DNA from: JAZKIX01 sp040384645
GTDB taxonomy: Bacteria; Pseudomonadota; Gammaproteobacteria; Burkholderiales; Burkholderiaceae_D
Direction of reading: 5' to 3'
NCBI GenBank assembly: GCA_040384645.1
Contig: JAZKIX010000119.1
Span: 1 to 45,790 of the forward strand
DNA length: 45,790 nucleotides
Positions 17,386-25,250 of this stretch are shown here, one piece after another. Position numbers and translations under genes: made by a program. The notes beneath the pieces are model-generated. The model did not search any database. It had not been told where the DNA came from and was given only the letters and a program-made list of their open reading frames with translations. Numbering within the stretch: the stretch's first letter is position 1; every line of letters begins with the position of its first letter.

Positions 17386-18753
17386 ATGAATCGAATAAAC
17401 AAATACGACTACGATTTATTCACTATCGGCGGTGGTTCGGGCGGGGTCCGTGCCAGCCGTTTTGCCAGCCAGTACGGCGCCACAGTCGCGTTGGCAGAAA
17501 AAAGCGGCCTTGGCGGCACCTGCGTCAACCTCGGCTGCATTCCCAAAAAGCTGATGTCATACGCTGCACATTTTCATGGCGACTTTGCCGATGCCGCAGG
17601 ATTTGGCTGGCAACCGGGTGAGGCAACGTTTGACTGGGCCAAATTAATCGCCAACAAAGACCGTGAAATCGCTCGCCTCAATAGCGTCTATCGCACCACG
17701 CTGGAGAAAGCTTCTGTCACGGTGCTCGACGGACATGCCTGCATTGAAGATGCACATACAGTGGCCGTCAATGGGCGCAGCTACACCGCACGCCACATCC
17801 TGATCGCTACCGGCGGCTACCCAACGCGCCCGCCGATCGCAGGGGCAGAACATGGCATCACATCCGACGATTTTTTCCATTTGGCTGCATTGCCGCCCCG
17901 TGCAGTTGTGACGGGCGGCGGTTACATCGCGGTCGAACTGGCGTCGATCTTGAATGGCCTCGGCTGCAAGGTGACGCTGGTCTATCGAGGGACGCGGCTG
18001 TTACGCGCAATGGATCACGACCTAGGCACATTCCTGGCGCTGGAAATGCACAAGAAAGGCATCGATATTCTGTTCGAAACAGACATCGAAAAAATCGAGC
18101 TACACCCTGCCGATAGCGCCATCAAGCAGGTGCGTCTTAACAATCAACGCAGCATCGACGCCGAATGCGTCTTGTTCGCTACCGGACGCCATGCCAATAC
18201 CAATAATCTCGGCCTGAAAGATGCCGGTGTTTCGGTACGCGGCAATGGCGCCATCATCGTGGATGAACAATTTAAAACCAATGTCGAGTCGATTTACGCC
18301 ATCGGCGACGTCATCGACCGCGTTGCATTGACGCCGGTAGCATTGGCTGAAGGCATGATAGTGGCAGCCAATCTGTTCGACGCAAGCCAGCGCCGCATGT
18401 CGTATGAGAATATTCCGACTGCCGTGTTCAGCCATCCCAATGTCGCCACAGTCGGCTTGACAGAATCCGATGCGCGCGCCCAATACGGCGCTCTCGATAT
18501 TTACAAAAGCGCGTTCAAGGCGCTCAAACACACGCTGTCTGGCTCGACTGAACGGACCTTCATGAAACTAGTGGTCGATACCGCCAGCGATCGCGTGCTG
18601 GGCGTGCATATGGTCGGCGCAGACGCTGGCGAATTAGTACAAGGATTTGCGGTGGCGCTGCAATGCCATGCCACCAAGGCGCAATTCGATTCCACCATCG
18701 GCATTCACCCCACCGTAGCGGAAGAATTCGTCACGATGCGAACGCCGGTGTAG
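17386..18753 (+). CDS. gor: Glutathione-disulfide reductase
   Basis: A 455-residue FAD-dependent pyridine nucleotide-disulfide oxidoreductase. The N-terminal FAD site is 'FTIGGGSGGVRASRFA'. The redox-active disulfide is in 'GGTCVNLGCIPKKLM' (Cys46, Cys51). The NADPH-binding Rossmann motif is 'VVTGGGYIAVELASIL', followed by basic 'VYRGTRLLR'. The second FAD motif is 'IYAIGDVIDRVALTPVAL', and the C-terminal catalytic histidine is in 'GIHPTVAEEFVTM'. These fit glutathione reductase rather than dihydrolipoamide or mercuric reductase. It regenerates reduced glutathione in the cytoplasm. It appears monocistronic, and repeat copy 4 lies 98 nt after the stop. Confidence 0.92.
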   Translation: MNRINKYDYDLFTIGGGSGGVRASRFASQYGATVALAEKSGLGGTCVNLGCIPKKLMSYAAHFHGDFADAAGFGWQPGEATFDWAKLIANKDREIARLNSVYRTTLEKASVTVLDGHACIEDAHTVAVNGRSYTARHILIATGGYPTRPPIAGAEHGITSDDFFHLAALPPRAVVTGGGYIAVELASILNGLGCKVTLVYRGTRLLRAMDHDLGTFLALEMHKKGIDILFETDIEKIELHPADSAIKQVRLNNQRSIDAECVLFATGRHANTNNLGLKDAGVSVRGNGAIIVDEQFKTNVESIYAIGDVIDRVALTPVALAEGMIVAANLFDASQRRMSYENIPTAVFSHPNVATVGLTESDARAQYGALDIYKSAFKALKHTLSGSTERTFMKLVVDTASDRVLGVHMVGADAGELVQGFAVALQCHATKAQFDSTIGIHPTVAEEFVTMRTPV

Positions 18754-19056
18754 GGTTTGGCTGACTAAAAAATTTTCAATAAATTTGTAGTAGGCAGTGT
18801 GCGACCGATGTTATTGCGTATAAAACGCGACCAAAGTGCCTTTGGAAGTAGAAATATACTCAGTGGTGTATTTTAAAAGGTGCAATGAATACGTGCGGGT
18901 ACGGCATTGTTTTGCCATATACCCCCGCAAACGACGTTGACGGTTGACGTCAACTCTAGCAAGCAGGATGTCGTTTTTGCTTAGCAAATTTCGTAACGAA
19001 CCAAGGGGTTCGTGATCGATCAGCCACAGATCGAATGAAAAACAAAACCGAGAATG
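18754..19056. other. 303-nt region between gor and tRNA-Val
   Basis: It contains repeat copy 4 (18852-18926). An 86-codon minus-strand frame crosses the repeat and is judged spurious. The remaining sequence shows no gene or clear terminator. Confidence 0.55.
18852..18926 (+). repeat. 75-nt intergenic element, copy 4
   Basis: Forward orientation. Two nested stems are visible in the 3' half: the outer GGGTA/TACCC and the inner GGCA/TGCC around TTGTTT. The 5' ATAC/GTAT and central CGTGCGGG are intact. It sits between a + strand gene end and a minus-strand tRNA end. Confidence 0.88.
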
Positions 19057-19131
19057 TGGTGGGAAGTGCAAGTTTCGAACTTGCGACCCCCGCAGTGTGA
19101 ATGCGGTGCTCTACCCCTGAGCTAACCTCCC
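19057..19131 (-). tRNA. tRNA-Val (anticodon CAC)
   Basis: A 75-nt cloverleaf on the minus strand. The acceptor stem is GGGAGGT pairing with ACTTCCC (one G-U), the D-arm is GCTC...GAGC, and the anticodon stem CCGCA/TGCGG holds loop TTCACAC, giving anticodon CAC for valine GUG codons. The T-arm is GCAAG-TTCGAAA-CTTGC. The discriminator is A and the CCA end is genome-encoded. Confidence 0.95.
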
Positions 19132-19208
19132 AAAACCGTGGTCAATTCTCGCATAAAACCAGCGAAATTTGACACCGAAATCAATCGCGATAGCGGCAAT
19201 TCTCAATA

Positions 19209-19916
19209 TTAAGCTACGGCCTCGGTACGCCATACGCAAGTACCGCGCACCTCTTTGTCGAGTCCGCTTAAAACAACTTCATGCGCGCTCAATTCCTCTG
19301 CTGTCGCCAACAGGACGATGATGTCTGAGAACCCGGCAACTTCAGCAGACACCGTTTCCTCATTTACATCGTTCACGTCCAGATCCATGCTCAGGCTATT
19401 TTGACCGCGCGTCATCGACAAATAGACATCGGCCAGCAATTCGGCATCAAGCAAAGCGCCGTGCAATTTGCGATGTGAATTGGAGACGCCATAACGGTCA
19501 CACAGCGCATCGAGCGAATTGCGTTTCCCGGGATGCATTTCCTTGGCCTGGACCAGGGTATCGATCACAGTATCGATGTGGTCCCGAAAGCTGGGCAATT
19601 CCAGACGGCTAAATTCCGCATTCAAAAACGCCAGATCGAACGGCGCATTGTGGATGATGACTTCCGACCCTTGAATATAGTCGCGCAACTCTGCTGCGAT
19701 ATCGGCAAATTTTGGTTTATCGCTAAGGAATTCGGTAGTCAATCCATGCACCGCCAAAGCGCCCTCTTCCGAGTCCCGTTCTGGATTGATGTAGCGGTGA
19801 AAATTATTACCCGTCAATTGACGGTTCATCAATTCCACGCAGCCGATTTCGATCACGCGATCACCCGAACGTGGGTTCAGACCCGTGGTTTCGGTATCAA
19901 GAACAATTTGTCGCAT
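19209..19916 (-). CDS. dnaQ: DNA polymerase III epsilon subunit (3'-5' exonuclease)
   Basis: A 235-residue DEDDh exonuclease. Exo I is 'IVLDTETTGLN' (Asp7, Glu9), Exo II/III lies around 'VIIHNAPFDLAFLNAEF', and the final motif is 'HRKLHGALLDAELLADVYL', with the catalytic His and Asp. It proofreads replication errors as part of the Pol III core. The C-terminal tail after about residue 185 is the polymerase-alpha-binding region. The order methyltransferase, rnhA, dnaQ on one strand is a familiar proteobacterial arrangement; rnhA ends 60 nt upstream. Confidence 0.93.
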   Translation of the reverse strand: MRQIVLDTETTGLNPRSGDRVIEIGCVELMNRQLTGNNFHRYINPERDSEEGALAVHGLTTEFLSDKPKFADIAAELRDYIQGSEVIIHNAPFDLAFLNAEFSRLELPSFRDHIDTVIDTLVQAKEMHPGKRNSLDALCDRYGVSNSHRKLHGALLDAELLADVYLSMTRGQNSLSMDLDVNDVNEETVSAEVAGFSDIIVLLATAEELSAHEVVLSGLDKEVRGTCVWRTEAVA

Positions 19917-19976
19917 CGTTTTTATTTTAAAATTATTGCGTTAAAGAATATAGGCGGCTTGTGTTTTACCTATGCG

Positions 19977-20411
19977 CTAGCGCGCCGATTCGACGCCGCG
20001 ATTGGCAAGCATATCAGCCCGTTCATTGCCGACATGGCCAGAATGGCCGCGCACCCAGCGCCATTGAATTTGATGCCGCGCTTGCGCAGCGTCCAGCGCT
20101 TGCCATAAATCGACATTTTTGACTGGCGCCTTGGCAGCGGTTTTCCAGCCCCGCGCCTTCCAGCCTGCCAGCCATTCTGTAATGCCCTTCAACACATACT
20201 GGCTATCGGTGTGGAGCACGACTTCACACGGCCTGGTAAGTGCGCTTAAAGCCTCGATCACGGCGCGCATTTCCATACGGTTATTGGTGGTATTTGCTTC
20301 ACCGCCGAACAATTCTTTCTCGTGGCCATCGACCATTAACAAAGCGCCCCAACCGCCGGCGCCGGGATTGCCTTTGCAAGCCCCATCGGTAAATATTTCA
20401 ATCTTGTCCAT
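19977..20411 (-). CDS. rnhA: Ribonuclease HI
   Basis: A 144-residue protein of the usual RNase HI length. Catalytic acidic residues are Asp9 ('IFTDGACKGNPG'), Glu47 ('NRMEMRAVIEAL'), Asp69 ('LHTDSQYV') and Asp133 ('NERADMLAN'), and the basic handle 'WKARGWKTAAKAPVKN' is present. It cuts RNA in RNA-DNA hybrids. Its start overlaps the end of the methyltransferase gene by 14 nt, so the two are co-translated. Confidence 0.95.
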   Translation of the reverse strand: MDKIEIFTDGACKGNPGAGGWGALLMVDGHEKELFGGEANTTNNRMEMRAVIEALSALTRPCEVVLHTDSQYVLKGITEWLAGWKARGWKTAAKAPVKNVDLWQALDAAQARHQIQWRWVRGHSGHVGNERADMLANRGVESAR

Positions 20412-21183
20412 GTTCTTTTCTTTGCACTTGATGTGTTGCGGGAACGCCTTTTGGCAACAATGCCGATGTCGACCAAACCGGGCCGATCAAGCGCATGCCT
20501 TTCACCCGTTTTATTGCCTGAACGATATAAACAGCACCGAAATAGGGCCACCAACGCTGACCGGCCCCATCCATAAAGGAAAATCGATTCAACCACTTCT
20601 CGCTGGCAAAAGGTGGTGAATAGCAGCCAAAATGACCACGACTTACTTCCATATTCAACAGCTTCAACCAATCTTTTAAACGCGGCAAACCAATGAATTC
20701 GCCCTGTTGCGGTAGAAAATCCACACTGGAAACTCGGCCGGCAACATGGCGCAAACCCCACAAGCTGGTGGGGTTGAAGCCGCAAATAATGGCTTGCCCT
20801 TCCGGCCGTAGAACACGTTCCATTTCGCGCAACACCTGATGCGGCGAACCAGCAAATTCCAGCACATGCGGCAATACCAGCAAATCAAGGCTTTGCGATG
20901 CAAAGGGCAATTCCGAGAAATCGTGCGCCAATACCATATGCACGGCGCTGTTGAGCTTGCTTGCAACCGGCATCTTAGTGTCAGTCAGCCATTTATTTGG
21001 CATGCGGTTGCCGCGCAAGGCATCAATCCCCGGCGCGCCGATTTGCACCGCATTGAAGCCAAAAATATCGCTGGTCAAGGCTTCCAATCGCGTCTCTTCC
21101 CACGTCCGCACATACTGGCCGGCTGGCGTTTGCAGCCAATTGTCGAGCGCTATAATTGGCCTTTCTGACGAGGGAGTGGGCAT
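20398..21183 (-). CDS. SAM-dependent methyltransferase (class I)
   Basis: A 261-residue protein with class I methyltransferase features: 'VLAHDFSELPFASQSLDLLVLPHVLEF' for the acidic loop and motif post I, then 'VLREMERVLRPEGQAIICGFNP'. The glycine-rich motif I is poorly conserved ('FNAVQIGAPGIDAL'). Homologues sit between gloB and rnhA in many proteobacteria; the substrate is not known to me. The ATG at 21183 shares the palindrome CATG with the divergent gloB ATG, so the two coding regions touch. An alternative TTG at 21240 would overlap gloB by 59 nt and is less likely. Confidence 0.82.
   Translation of the reverse strand: MPTPSSERPIIALDNWLQTPAGQYVRTWEETRLEALTSDIFGFNAVQIGAPGIDALRGNRMPNKWLTDTKMPVASKLNSAVHMVLAHDFSELPFASQSLDLLVLPHVLEFAGSPHQVLREMERVLRPEGQAIICGFNPTSLWGLRHVAGRVSSVDFLPQQGEFIGLPRLKDWLKLLNMEVSRGHFGCYSPPFASEKWLNRFSFMDGAGQRWWPYFGAVYIVQAIKRVKGMRLIGPVWSTSALLPKGVPATHQVQRKEHGQD
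21129..21156 (+). promoter_or_regulatory. Candidate sigma-70 promoter of gloB
   Basis: A perfect -10 TATAAT (21151-21156) is preceded after 16 nt by TTTGCA, a fair -35. A start near 21163 would leave a 19-nt leader carrying GAGGGAG before the gloB ATG. The promoter lies inside the 5' coding part of the divergent methyltransferase gene. Confidence 0.5.
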
Positions 21184-21976
21184 GCCTGCACTTTCAAATG
21201 TTGCACTTTTTGTCACGCCGGTGCCGGCTTTTGACGACAACTATTTATGGCTGGTTCATGATGACGTCAATGCCATCGTGATCGATCCCGGCGCCGCGGC
21301 ACCGGTTGTCGCCGCATTAGCAGCGCAAAACTTGACACTAGTTGCCATTTTACTGACTCATCACCATGTTGACCATGTTGGCGGGGTTCCGGCATTGCTG
21401 CAAAAGGTTCCGGTGCCGGTATACGGCCCGCGCCACGAGGCAATCAATGGCGTAACGCAGTTGTTGAGCCAAGGCGACAATGTCGTTATACCTGCGCTCA
21501 ACTTGTCGTTTTCGATCCTGGATGTCCCGGGGCATACCCGTGGCCATATCGCTTATGTTGCGCGAGAACGGCCGTGGTTATTTTGCGGCGACACACTATT
21601 TGCCGGCGGCTGCGGCCGCTTATTTGAAGGTACCGCGGCGCAAATGGCTGCCTCACTCGCCAAATTAGAGGCATTGCCTGACCAAACGCAGATTTATTGT
21701 GCACACGAATACACCTTGGCAAATTTACGCTTCGCGCTTGCGATTGAACCGAAAAATCAGGCATTGCAAAGTCGAATTCAGGTCGAGCAAGCCAAAAGGG
21801 ATGCGGGAATTCCGACGATACCGTCATCCCTGGCACTCGAAAAAGCCACAAATCCCTTTCTTCGATGCCGGGAAGCGGCAATTATCAAACTGTTGCAATC
21901 GACTGGCCGACTCCAAGGAAACGATCCAATCGCGACCTTTGCCGCATTGCGTGAATGGAAAAACACCTTTCATTGA
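21182..21976 (+). CDS. gloB: Hydroxyacylglutathione hydrolase (glyoxalase II)
   Basis: A 264-residue metallo-beta-lactamase-fold enzyme. The binuclear metal motif is THHHVDH at residues 59-65, with further ligands in 'DVPGHTRGHIAYV', 'LFCGDTLFAGGCGRLFEG' and 'YCAHEYTLANLRFAL'. The C-terminal substrate-binding domain is full length ('NPFLRC' near the end). It hydrolyses S-lactoylglutathione, so it works with the glutathione pool that Gor maintains. ATG 21182 has a strong GAGGGAG site; an upstream open frame to 20951 is only the antisense of the methyltransferase gene. Confidence 0.94.
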   Translation: MPALSNVALFVTPVPAFDDNYLWLVHDDVNAIVIDPGAAAPVVAALAAQNLTLVAILLTHHHVDHVGGVPALLQKVPVPVYGPRHEAINGVTQLLSQGDNVVIPALNLSFSILDVPGHTRGHIAYVARERPWLFCGDTLFAGGCGRLFEGTAAQMAASLAKLEALPDQTQIYCAHEYTLANLRFALAIEPKNQALQSRIQVEQAKRDAGIPTIPSSLALEKATNPFLRCREAAIIKLLQSTGRLQGNDPIATFAALREWKNTFH

Positions 21977-22341
21977 GCATTTACAGTAAAAAATATACTG
22001 CCGCCAGTATTTTAAAAGAGCCACTAAATACGTGCGGCATAGGGCCTATATCTATCCATACTCCCTATATTTCCTGATGATTCCTGATAAACAAAAATCA
22101 TATAAGCATTTTTACTTAATAAAAAGAAATTATCCCGCAGTGCCACATTTTGCCATTTCGATCACAGTTTTTGGCGTGTTTTGGAAACAACGGATGCGAA
22201 CAATCTGGAAACCTGTGGCCTCTAAAATGGTTAAAATAAAGGTGACTCTACGCGACAATTTTTATGAAATAAGCTTATGATGCTTTGCATCAATACCGGT
22301 TTTTGAATGTCTGCGTTAATCGTTTTCTAAGGAAACAACTT
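21977..22341. other. 365-nt region between gloB and phaZ
   Basis: It contains repeat copy 5 (21991-22065) just after gloB. An 82-codon frame at 22032-22280 overlaps the repeat and has no ribosome-binding site, so I do not call it. The segment near 22330 provides AAGGA for phaZ. A phaZ promoter must lie between 22066 and 22330, but I cannot place it. Confidence 0.55.
21991..22065 (+). repeat. 75-nt intergenic element, copy 5 (diverged 3' half)
   Basis: Forward orientation, 14 nt after the gloB stop. The 5' stem is extended to ATACTG/CAGTAT. The 3' half is the most diverged of the set (CATACTCCC instead of CATATACCCCC), yet TAGGG at 22040-22044 can pair with CCCTA at 22063-22067, keeping a stem at the usual place. 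Confidence 0.8.
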
Positions 22342-23577
22342 ATGCTTTACCAATTTCATGAAATGCAACGCGCGCTCCTGACGCCGCTAACGCATTGGGC
22401 TGAAGCCTCTGCCAAAATGTTTTCCAATCCAGTATCCCCTTTGGCTCACACGCCATTTGCACAGCGTATCGCCGCAGGCTACGAATTGATGTATCGACTG
22501 GGTAAAGATTATGAAAAGCCGGAATTTGGTATCAAAACGACCTTGGTCAACGACAAGGAAATCGGCATTTATGAAGTTACCTCGCTGCAAAAGTCTTTTT
22601 GCACTTTGATTCACTTCAAAAAAGATCTCACCGAGCAAGAAGCCGCCAAGCTGAACCAACCCACTGTATTGCTGGTTGCGCCTTTGTCGGGACATCATTC
22701 CACCCTGCTGCGCGATACAGTCCGTGCCTTGCTGACGGAACATGATGTGTTTATTACGGACTGGACCGATGCCCGCATGGTGCCATTGTCGGCCGGGCCT
22801 TTCCATTTGGACGATTATGTCCTTTATATACAAGAATTTATTCGCCTCCTGGGGCCTAATTTGCATGTGATCTCGGTCTGCCAACCGACAGTGCCGGTAC
22901 TGGCCGCGATTTCGCTGATGGCGTCCGACAACGATCCCGCGCTGCCCAAAACCATGACCATGATGGGTGGGCCGATTGATCCGCGTCGTTCGCCTACCGA
23001 GGTCAATAACTTGGCTACGGACAAGAAATTTTCCTGGTTTGAAAATAACGTTATTTACAGCGTACCGCCAAATTTCCCGGCCTCTGGGCGCAAGGTTTAT
23101 CCGGGCTTTTTACAACATGCCGGTTTTATCGCCATGAACCCAGGCCGTCACGCTCAAAGCCATCGCGAGTTCTATTCGCATCTGGTCAAGGGCGACGATG
23201 ATTCGGCTGAAAGCCATCGCCAGTTCTACAATGAATACAACGCGGTGCTGGACATGCCGGCGGAATATTATCTCGACACCATCAAGACCGTGTTCCAAGA
23301 ATTCCAGCTGCCGATGGGCACATGGGAAGTACGCGGCAAAATGGTGCGTCCGCAAGATATCACGACGGTTGCGCTGTTCACGGTCGAAGGTGAATTAGAC
23401 GACATCTCCGGCGCGGGACAAACCCAAGCGGCGCATGATTTATGCAGTGGCATACCGGCATCGATGAAACAGGATTTCGTGGCGCCCAACTGCGGTCACT
23501 ACGGCATATTTTCCGGCCGTCGCTGGCGTGAATTGATTTCACCAAAAATCGCGGCGTTCATCAAAGAACATCCCTAA
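22342..23577 (+). CDS. phaZ: Intracellular polyhydroxybutyrate depolymerase
   Basis: A 411-residue protein of the intracellular PHB depolymerase family. It opens 'MLYQFHEMQRALLTPL', has the nucleophile in 'VISVCQPTVPVLA' (Cys180, in the place where this family uses cysteine instead of serine), 'MMGGPIDPRRSPTEVN', and a late 'EGELDDISGAGQT' and 'APNCGHYGIFSGRRW' carrying the Asp and His of the triad. There is no signal peptide. It mobilises stored PHB granules. ATG 22342 is preferred because AAGGAAA lies 7-12 nt upstream; the frame extends to 22285 without support. A clear intrinsic terminator follows. Confidence 0.9.
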   Translation: MLYQFHEMQRALLTPLTHWAEASAKMFSNPVSPLAHTPFAQRIAAGYELMYRLGKDYEKPEFGIKTTLVNDKEIGIYEVTSLQKSFCTLIHFKKDLTEQEAAKLNQPTVLLVAPLSGHHSTLLRDTVRALLTEHDVFITDWTDARMVPLSAGPFHLDDYVLYIQEFIRLLGPNLHVISVCQPTVPVLAAISLMASDNDPALPKTMTMMGGPIDPRRSPTEVNNLATDKKFSWFENNVIYSVPPNFPASGRKVYPGFLQHAGFIAMNPGRHAQSHREFYSHLVKGDDDSAESHRQFYNEYNAVLDMPAEYYLDTIKTVFQEFQLPMGTWEVRGKMVRPQDITTVALFTVEGELDDISGAGQTQAAHDLCSGIPASMKQDFVAPNCGHYGIFSGRRWRELISPKIAAFIKEHP

Positions 23578-23593
23578 TTTTTGCAGCGTTTAT

Positions 23594-23628
23594 AAAAAGC
23601 CGCTTCCTTTATTGAAAGCGGCTTTTTT
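23594..23628 (+). terminator. Intrinsic terminator of phaZ
   Basis: AAAAAGCCGCTT at 23594 pairs with AAGCGGCTTTTTT ending at 23628, the pairing running on through an A/T-flanked stem and ending in six Ts. This is the clearest rho-independent terminator in the window. Confidence 0.88.
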
Positions 23629-23750
23629 ATTTGCCGGCGGAGATATAAAATTTCCCTTCGATTTATTGCAGAAGGTTTGGATGGTAAGCGACCGCCATTT
23701 CCACGATAATACCCTTCCCAATTTTCACCCATCTCACCGTCTGCTTTCCC

Positions 23751-24449
23751 GTGCAAAAATCGCTTGCTGATCAAATTGAAGACTTGCTGCCGCAAACCCA
23801 ATGTACCAAATGCGGCTATCCGGCCTGCCGCCCGTATGCCGAAGCGATAGCGGACGGCAGCGCCAGTCACAACCAATGTCCTCCCGGCGGCGCAGAAGGC
23901 ATTGCGCGGCTGTCTGCCTTACTCGGCAGGCCTGTCATTCCACTCAATCCGATCCACGGCCTGGAACGTGCACGGCCCGTCGCAGTCATCGACGAATCGA
24001 TCTGCATCGGCTGTACTCTGTGCATCCAAGCCTGCCCGGTCGATGCCATCATTGGCGCGGCCAAACAAATGCACACAATGGTGCCGGAACTTTGCACCGG
24101 TTGCGATTTATGTGTGGCGCCTTGCCCGGTCGATTGCATCGCGATGGTCAACGTCAGCGGCACGCATACCGGTTGGGATGCATGGTCGCAACAACAGGCC
24201 GACGCTGCGCGGGGACGTCATGATTCCCGTAGCGCGCGCCTGAAGCGAGAGAAGGATGAAAACGACGCCCGACTTGCCGCCAAAGCACAAGAAAAGCTCA
24301 AGGCGGTCAATGCTGAATCGCCTTTAACCGCGGAAGAAAAAGCCGAAAACGATAGAAAAAGAGCCATCATCCAAGCCGCGCTGGAACGTGCCCGCCTGAA
24401 AAAAGATGCCGATACCAAAGCACCTGGCAATGAAAATGGCACTGAATGA
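23751..24449 (+). CDS. rnfB: RnfB-like iron-sulfur protein (soluble form)
   Basis: A 232-residue protein starting at GTG 23751. It opens directly with the RnfB 4Fe-4S domain ('LLPQTQCTKCGYPACRPYAE', then 'CPPGG') and has two ferredoxin clusters, CIGCTLCIQACP and CTGCDLCVAPCP. The N-terminal membrane helix of true RnfB is missing, and no other rnf genes are nearby. The C-terminus after about residue 150 is a charged, coiled-coil-like tail. This stand-alone form beside nth is a known betaproteobacterial arrangement. It is likely a cytoplasmic electron carrier, perhaps maintaining the Nth cluster (inference). Its stop overlaps the nth ATG. Confidence 0.85.
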   Translation: MQKSLADQIEDLLPQTQCTKCGYPACRPYAEAIADGSASHNQCPPGGAEGIARLSALLGRPVIPLNPIHGLERARPVAVIDESICIGCTLCIQACPVDAIIGAAKQMHTMVPELCTGCDLCVAPCPVDCIAMVNVSGTHTGWDAWSQQQADAARGRHDSRSARLKREKDENDARLAAKAQEKLKAVNAESPLTAEEKAENDRKRAIIQAALERARLKKDADTKAPGNENGTE

Positions 24450-25093
24450 ACGCCATCAAACGACGGGAGATATTTACAAGATTCCGCACTGCCAATCCAC
24501 ACCCCAAAACCGAGCTTGAATACGCTACCCCATTCCAGCTCTTGATTGCCGTCATCCTGTCCGCGCAAGCGACTGACGTCTCGGTCAACAAAGCGACTCG
24601 CAAACTTTACCCAGTCGCGGGCACACCGGCTGACATTCTCGCTTTAGGTGTCGATGGCCTGATCCCCTACATTCAAACCATCGGCTTGTTTCGCACTAAG
24701 GCCAAAAATGTCATCGAAACTTGCCGTATGTTATTGACGCAACATCAGGGCGAGGTACCGCACAGCCGGGAACAATTGCAAGCGCTGCCCGGCGTCGGAC
24801 GAAAGACTGCAAACGTGGTGCTCAATACTGCCTTCGGTCAGCCGACGATGGCGGTCGATACCCATATTTTTCGAGTGTCAAATCGTATCGGTCTGGCACC
24901 GGGTAAAGACGTCGATGCGGTCGAGCAAAAGTTATTGAAAGTCACTCCACTCGAATTTATCCACGACGCCCATCACTGGCTGATTTTGCATGGCCGTTAC
25001 ACCTGCATCGCACGCAAACCGCAATGTTGGAACTGCATGATTGCCGATCTTTGTGAATACAAAGACAAATCACCGCTACCAGAAAGCCATTGA
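24446..25093 (+). CDS. nth: Endonuclease III
   Basis: A 215-residue DNA glycosylase/AP lyase. The helix-hairpin-helix is 'LPGVGRKTANVVLNTAF', with catalytic Lys120, and Asp138 is in 'VDTHIFRVSNR'. The 4Fe-4S cluster cysteines are at 187, 194, 197 and 203, the same numbers as in the E. coli enzyme. It removes oxidised pyrimidines in base excision repair. The start codon overlaps the rnfB stop (ATGA at 24446-24449), so expression is coupled. Repeat copy 6 follows 40 nt after the stop. Confidence 0.96.
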   Translation: MNAIKRREIFTRFRTANPHPKTELEYATPFQLLIAVILSAQATDVSVNKATRKLYPVAGTPADILALGVDGLIPYIQTIGLFRTKAKNVIETCRMLLTQHQGEVPHSREQLQALPGVGRKTANVVLNTAFGQPTMAVDTHIFRVSNRIGLAPGKDVDAVEQKLLKVTPLEFIHDAHHWLILHGRYTCIARKPQCWNCMIADLCEYKDKSPLPESH

Positions 25094-25133
25094 AGCGACC
25101 TCAAGACGCGGCAAATAACTGCCTTTTGGATGA

Positions 25134-25208
25134 TTTAATACTCCCTCTAGTATTAAATAAGACGCAATAAAAGCGGGCGGGATTGGCACTATTTCTGCCT
25201 ATACCCCC
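25134..25208 (+). repeat. 75-nt intergenic element, copy 6
   Basis: Forward orientation, between convergent nth and the DyP peroxidase gene. The 5' stem is AATACT/AGTATT. In the 3' half GGCA/TGCC forms an inner stem and GGG/CCC an outer one. The central block is CGGGCGG instead of CGTGCGG. The 3' end is TATACCCCC. Confidence 0.85.
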
Positions 25209-25250
25209 CTCTTTTTTCAATTATCAACAGCCCGGCAACTTACTTTGCAA

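Noticed and set aside
18811..19071. An 86-codon minus-strand frame after gor
   Set aside because: It runs through repeat copy 4 and into the tRNA 3' end, so it cannot be a normal gene.
22032..22280. An 82-codon + strand frame between gloB and phaZ
   Set aside because: It overlaps repeat copy 5, has no ribosome-binding site, and its composition is that of AT-rich non-coding DNA.
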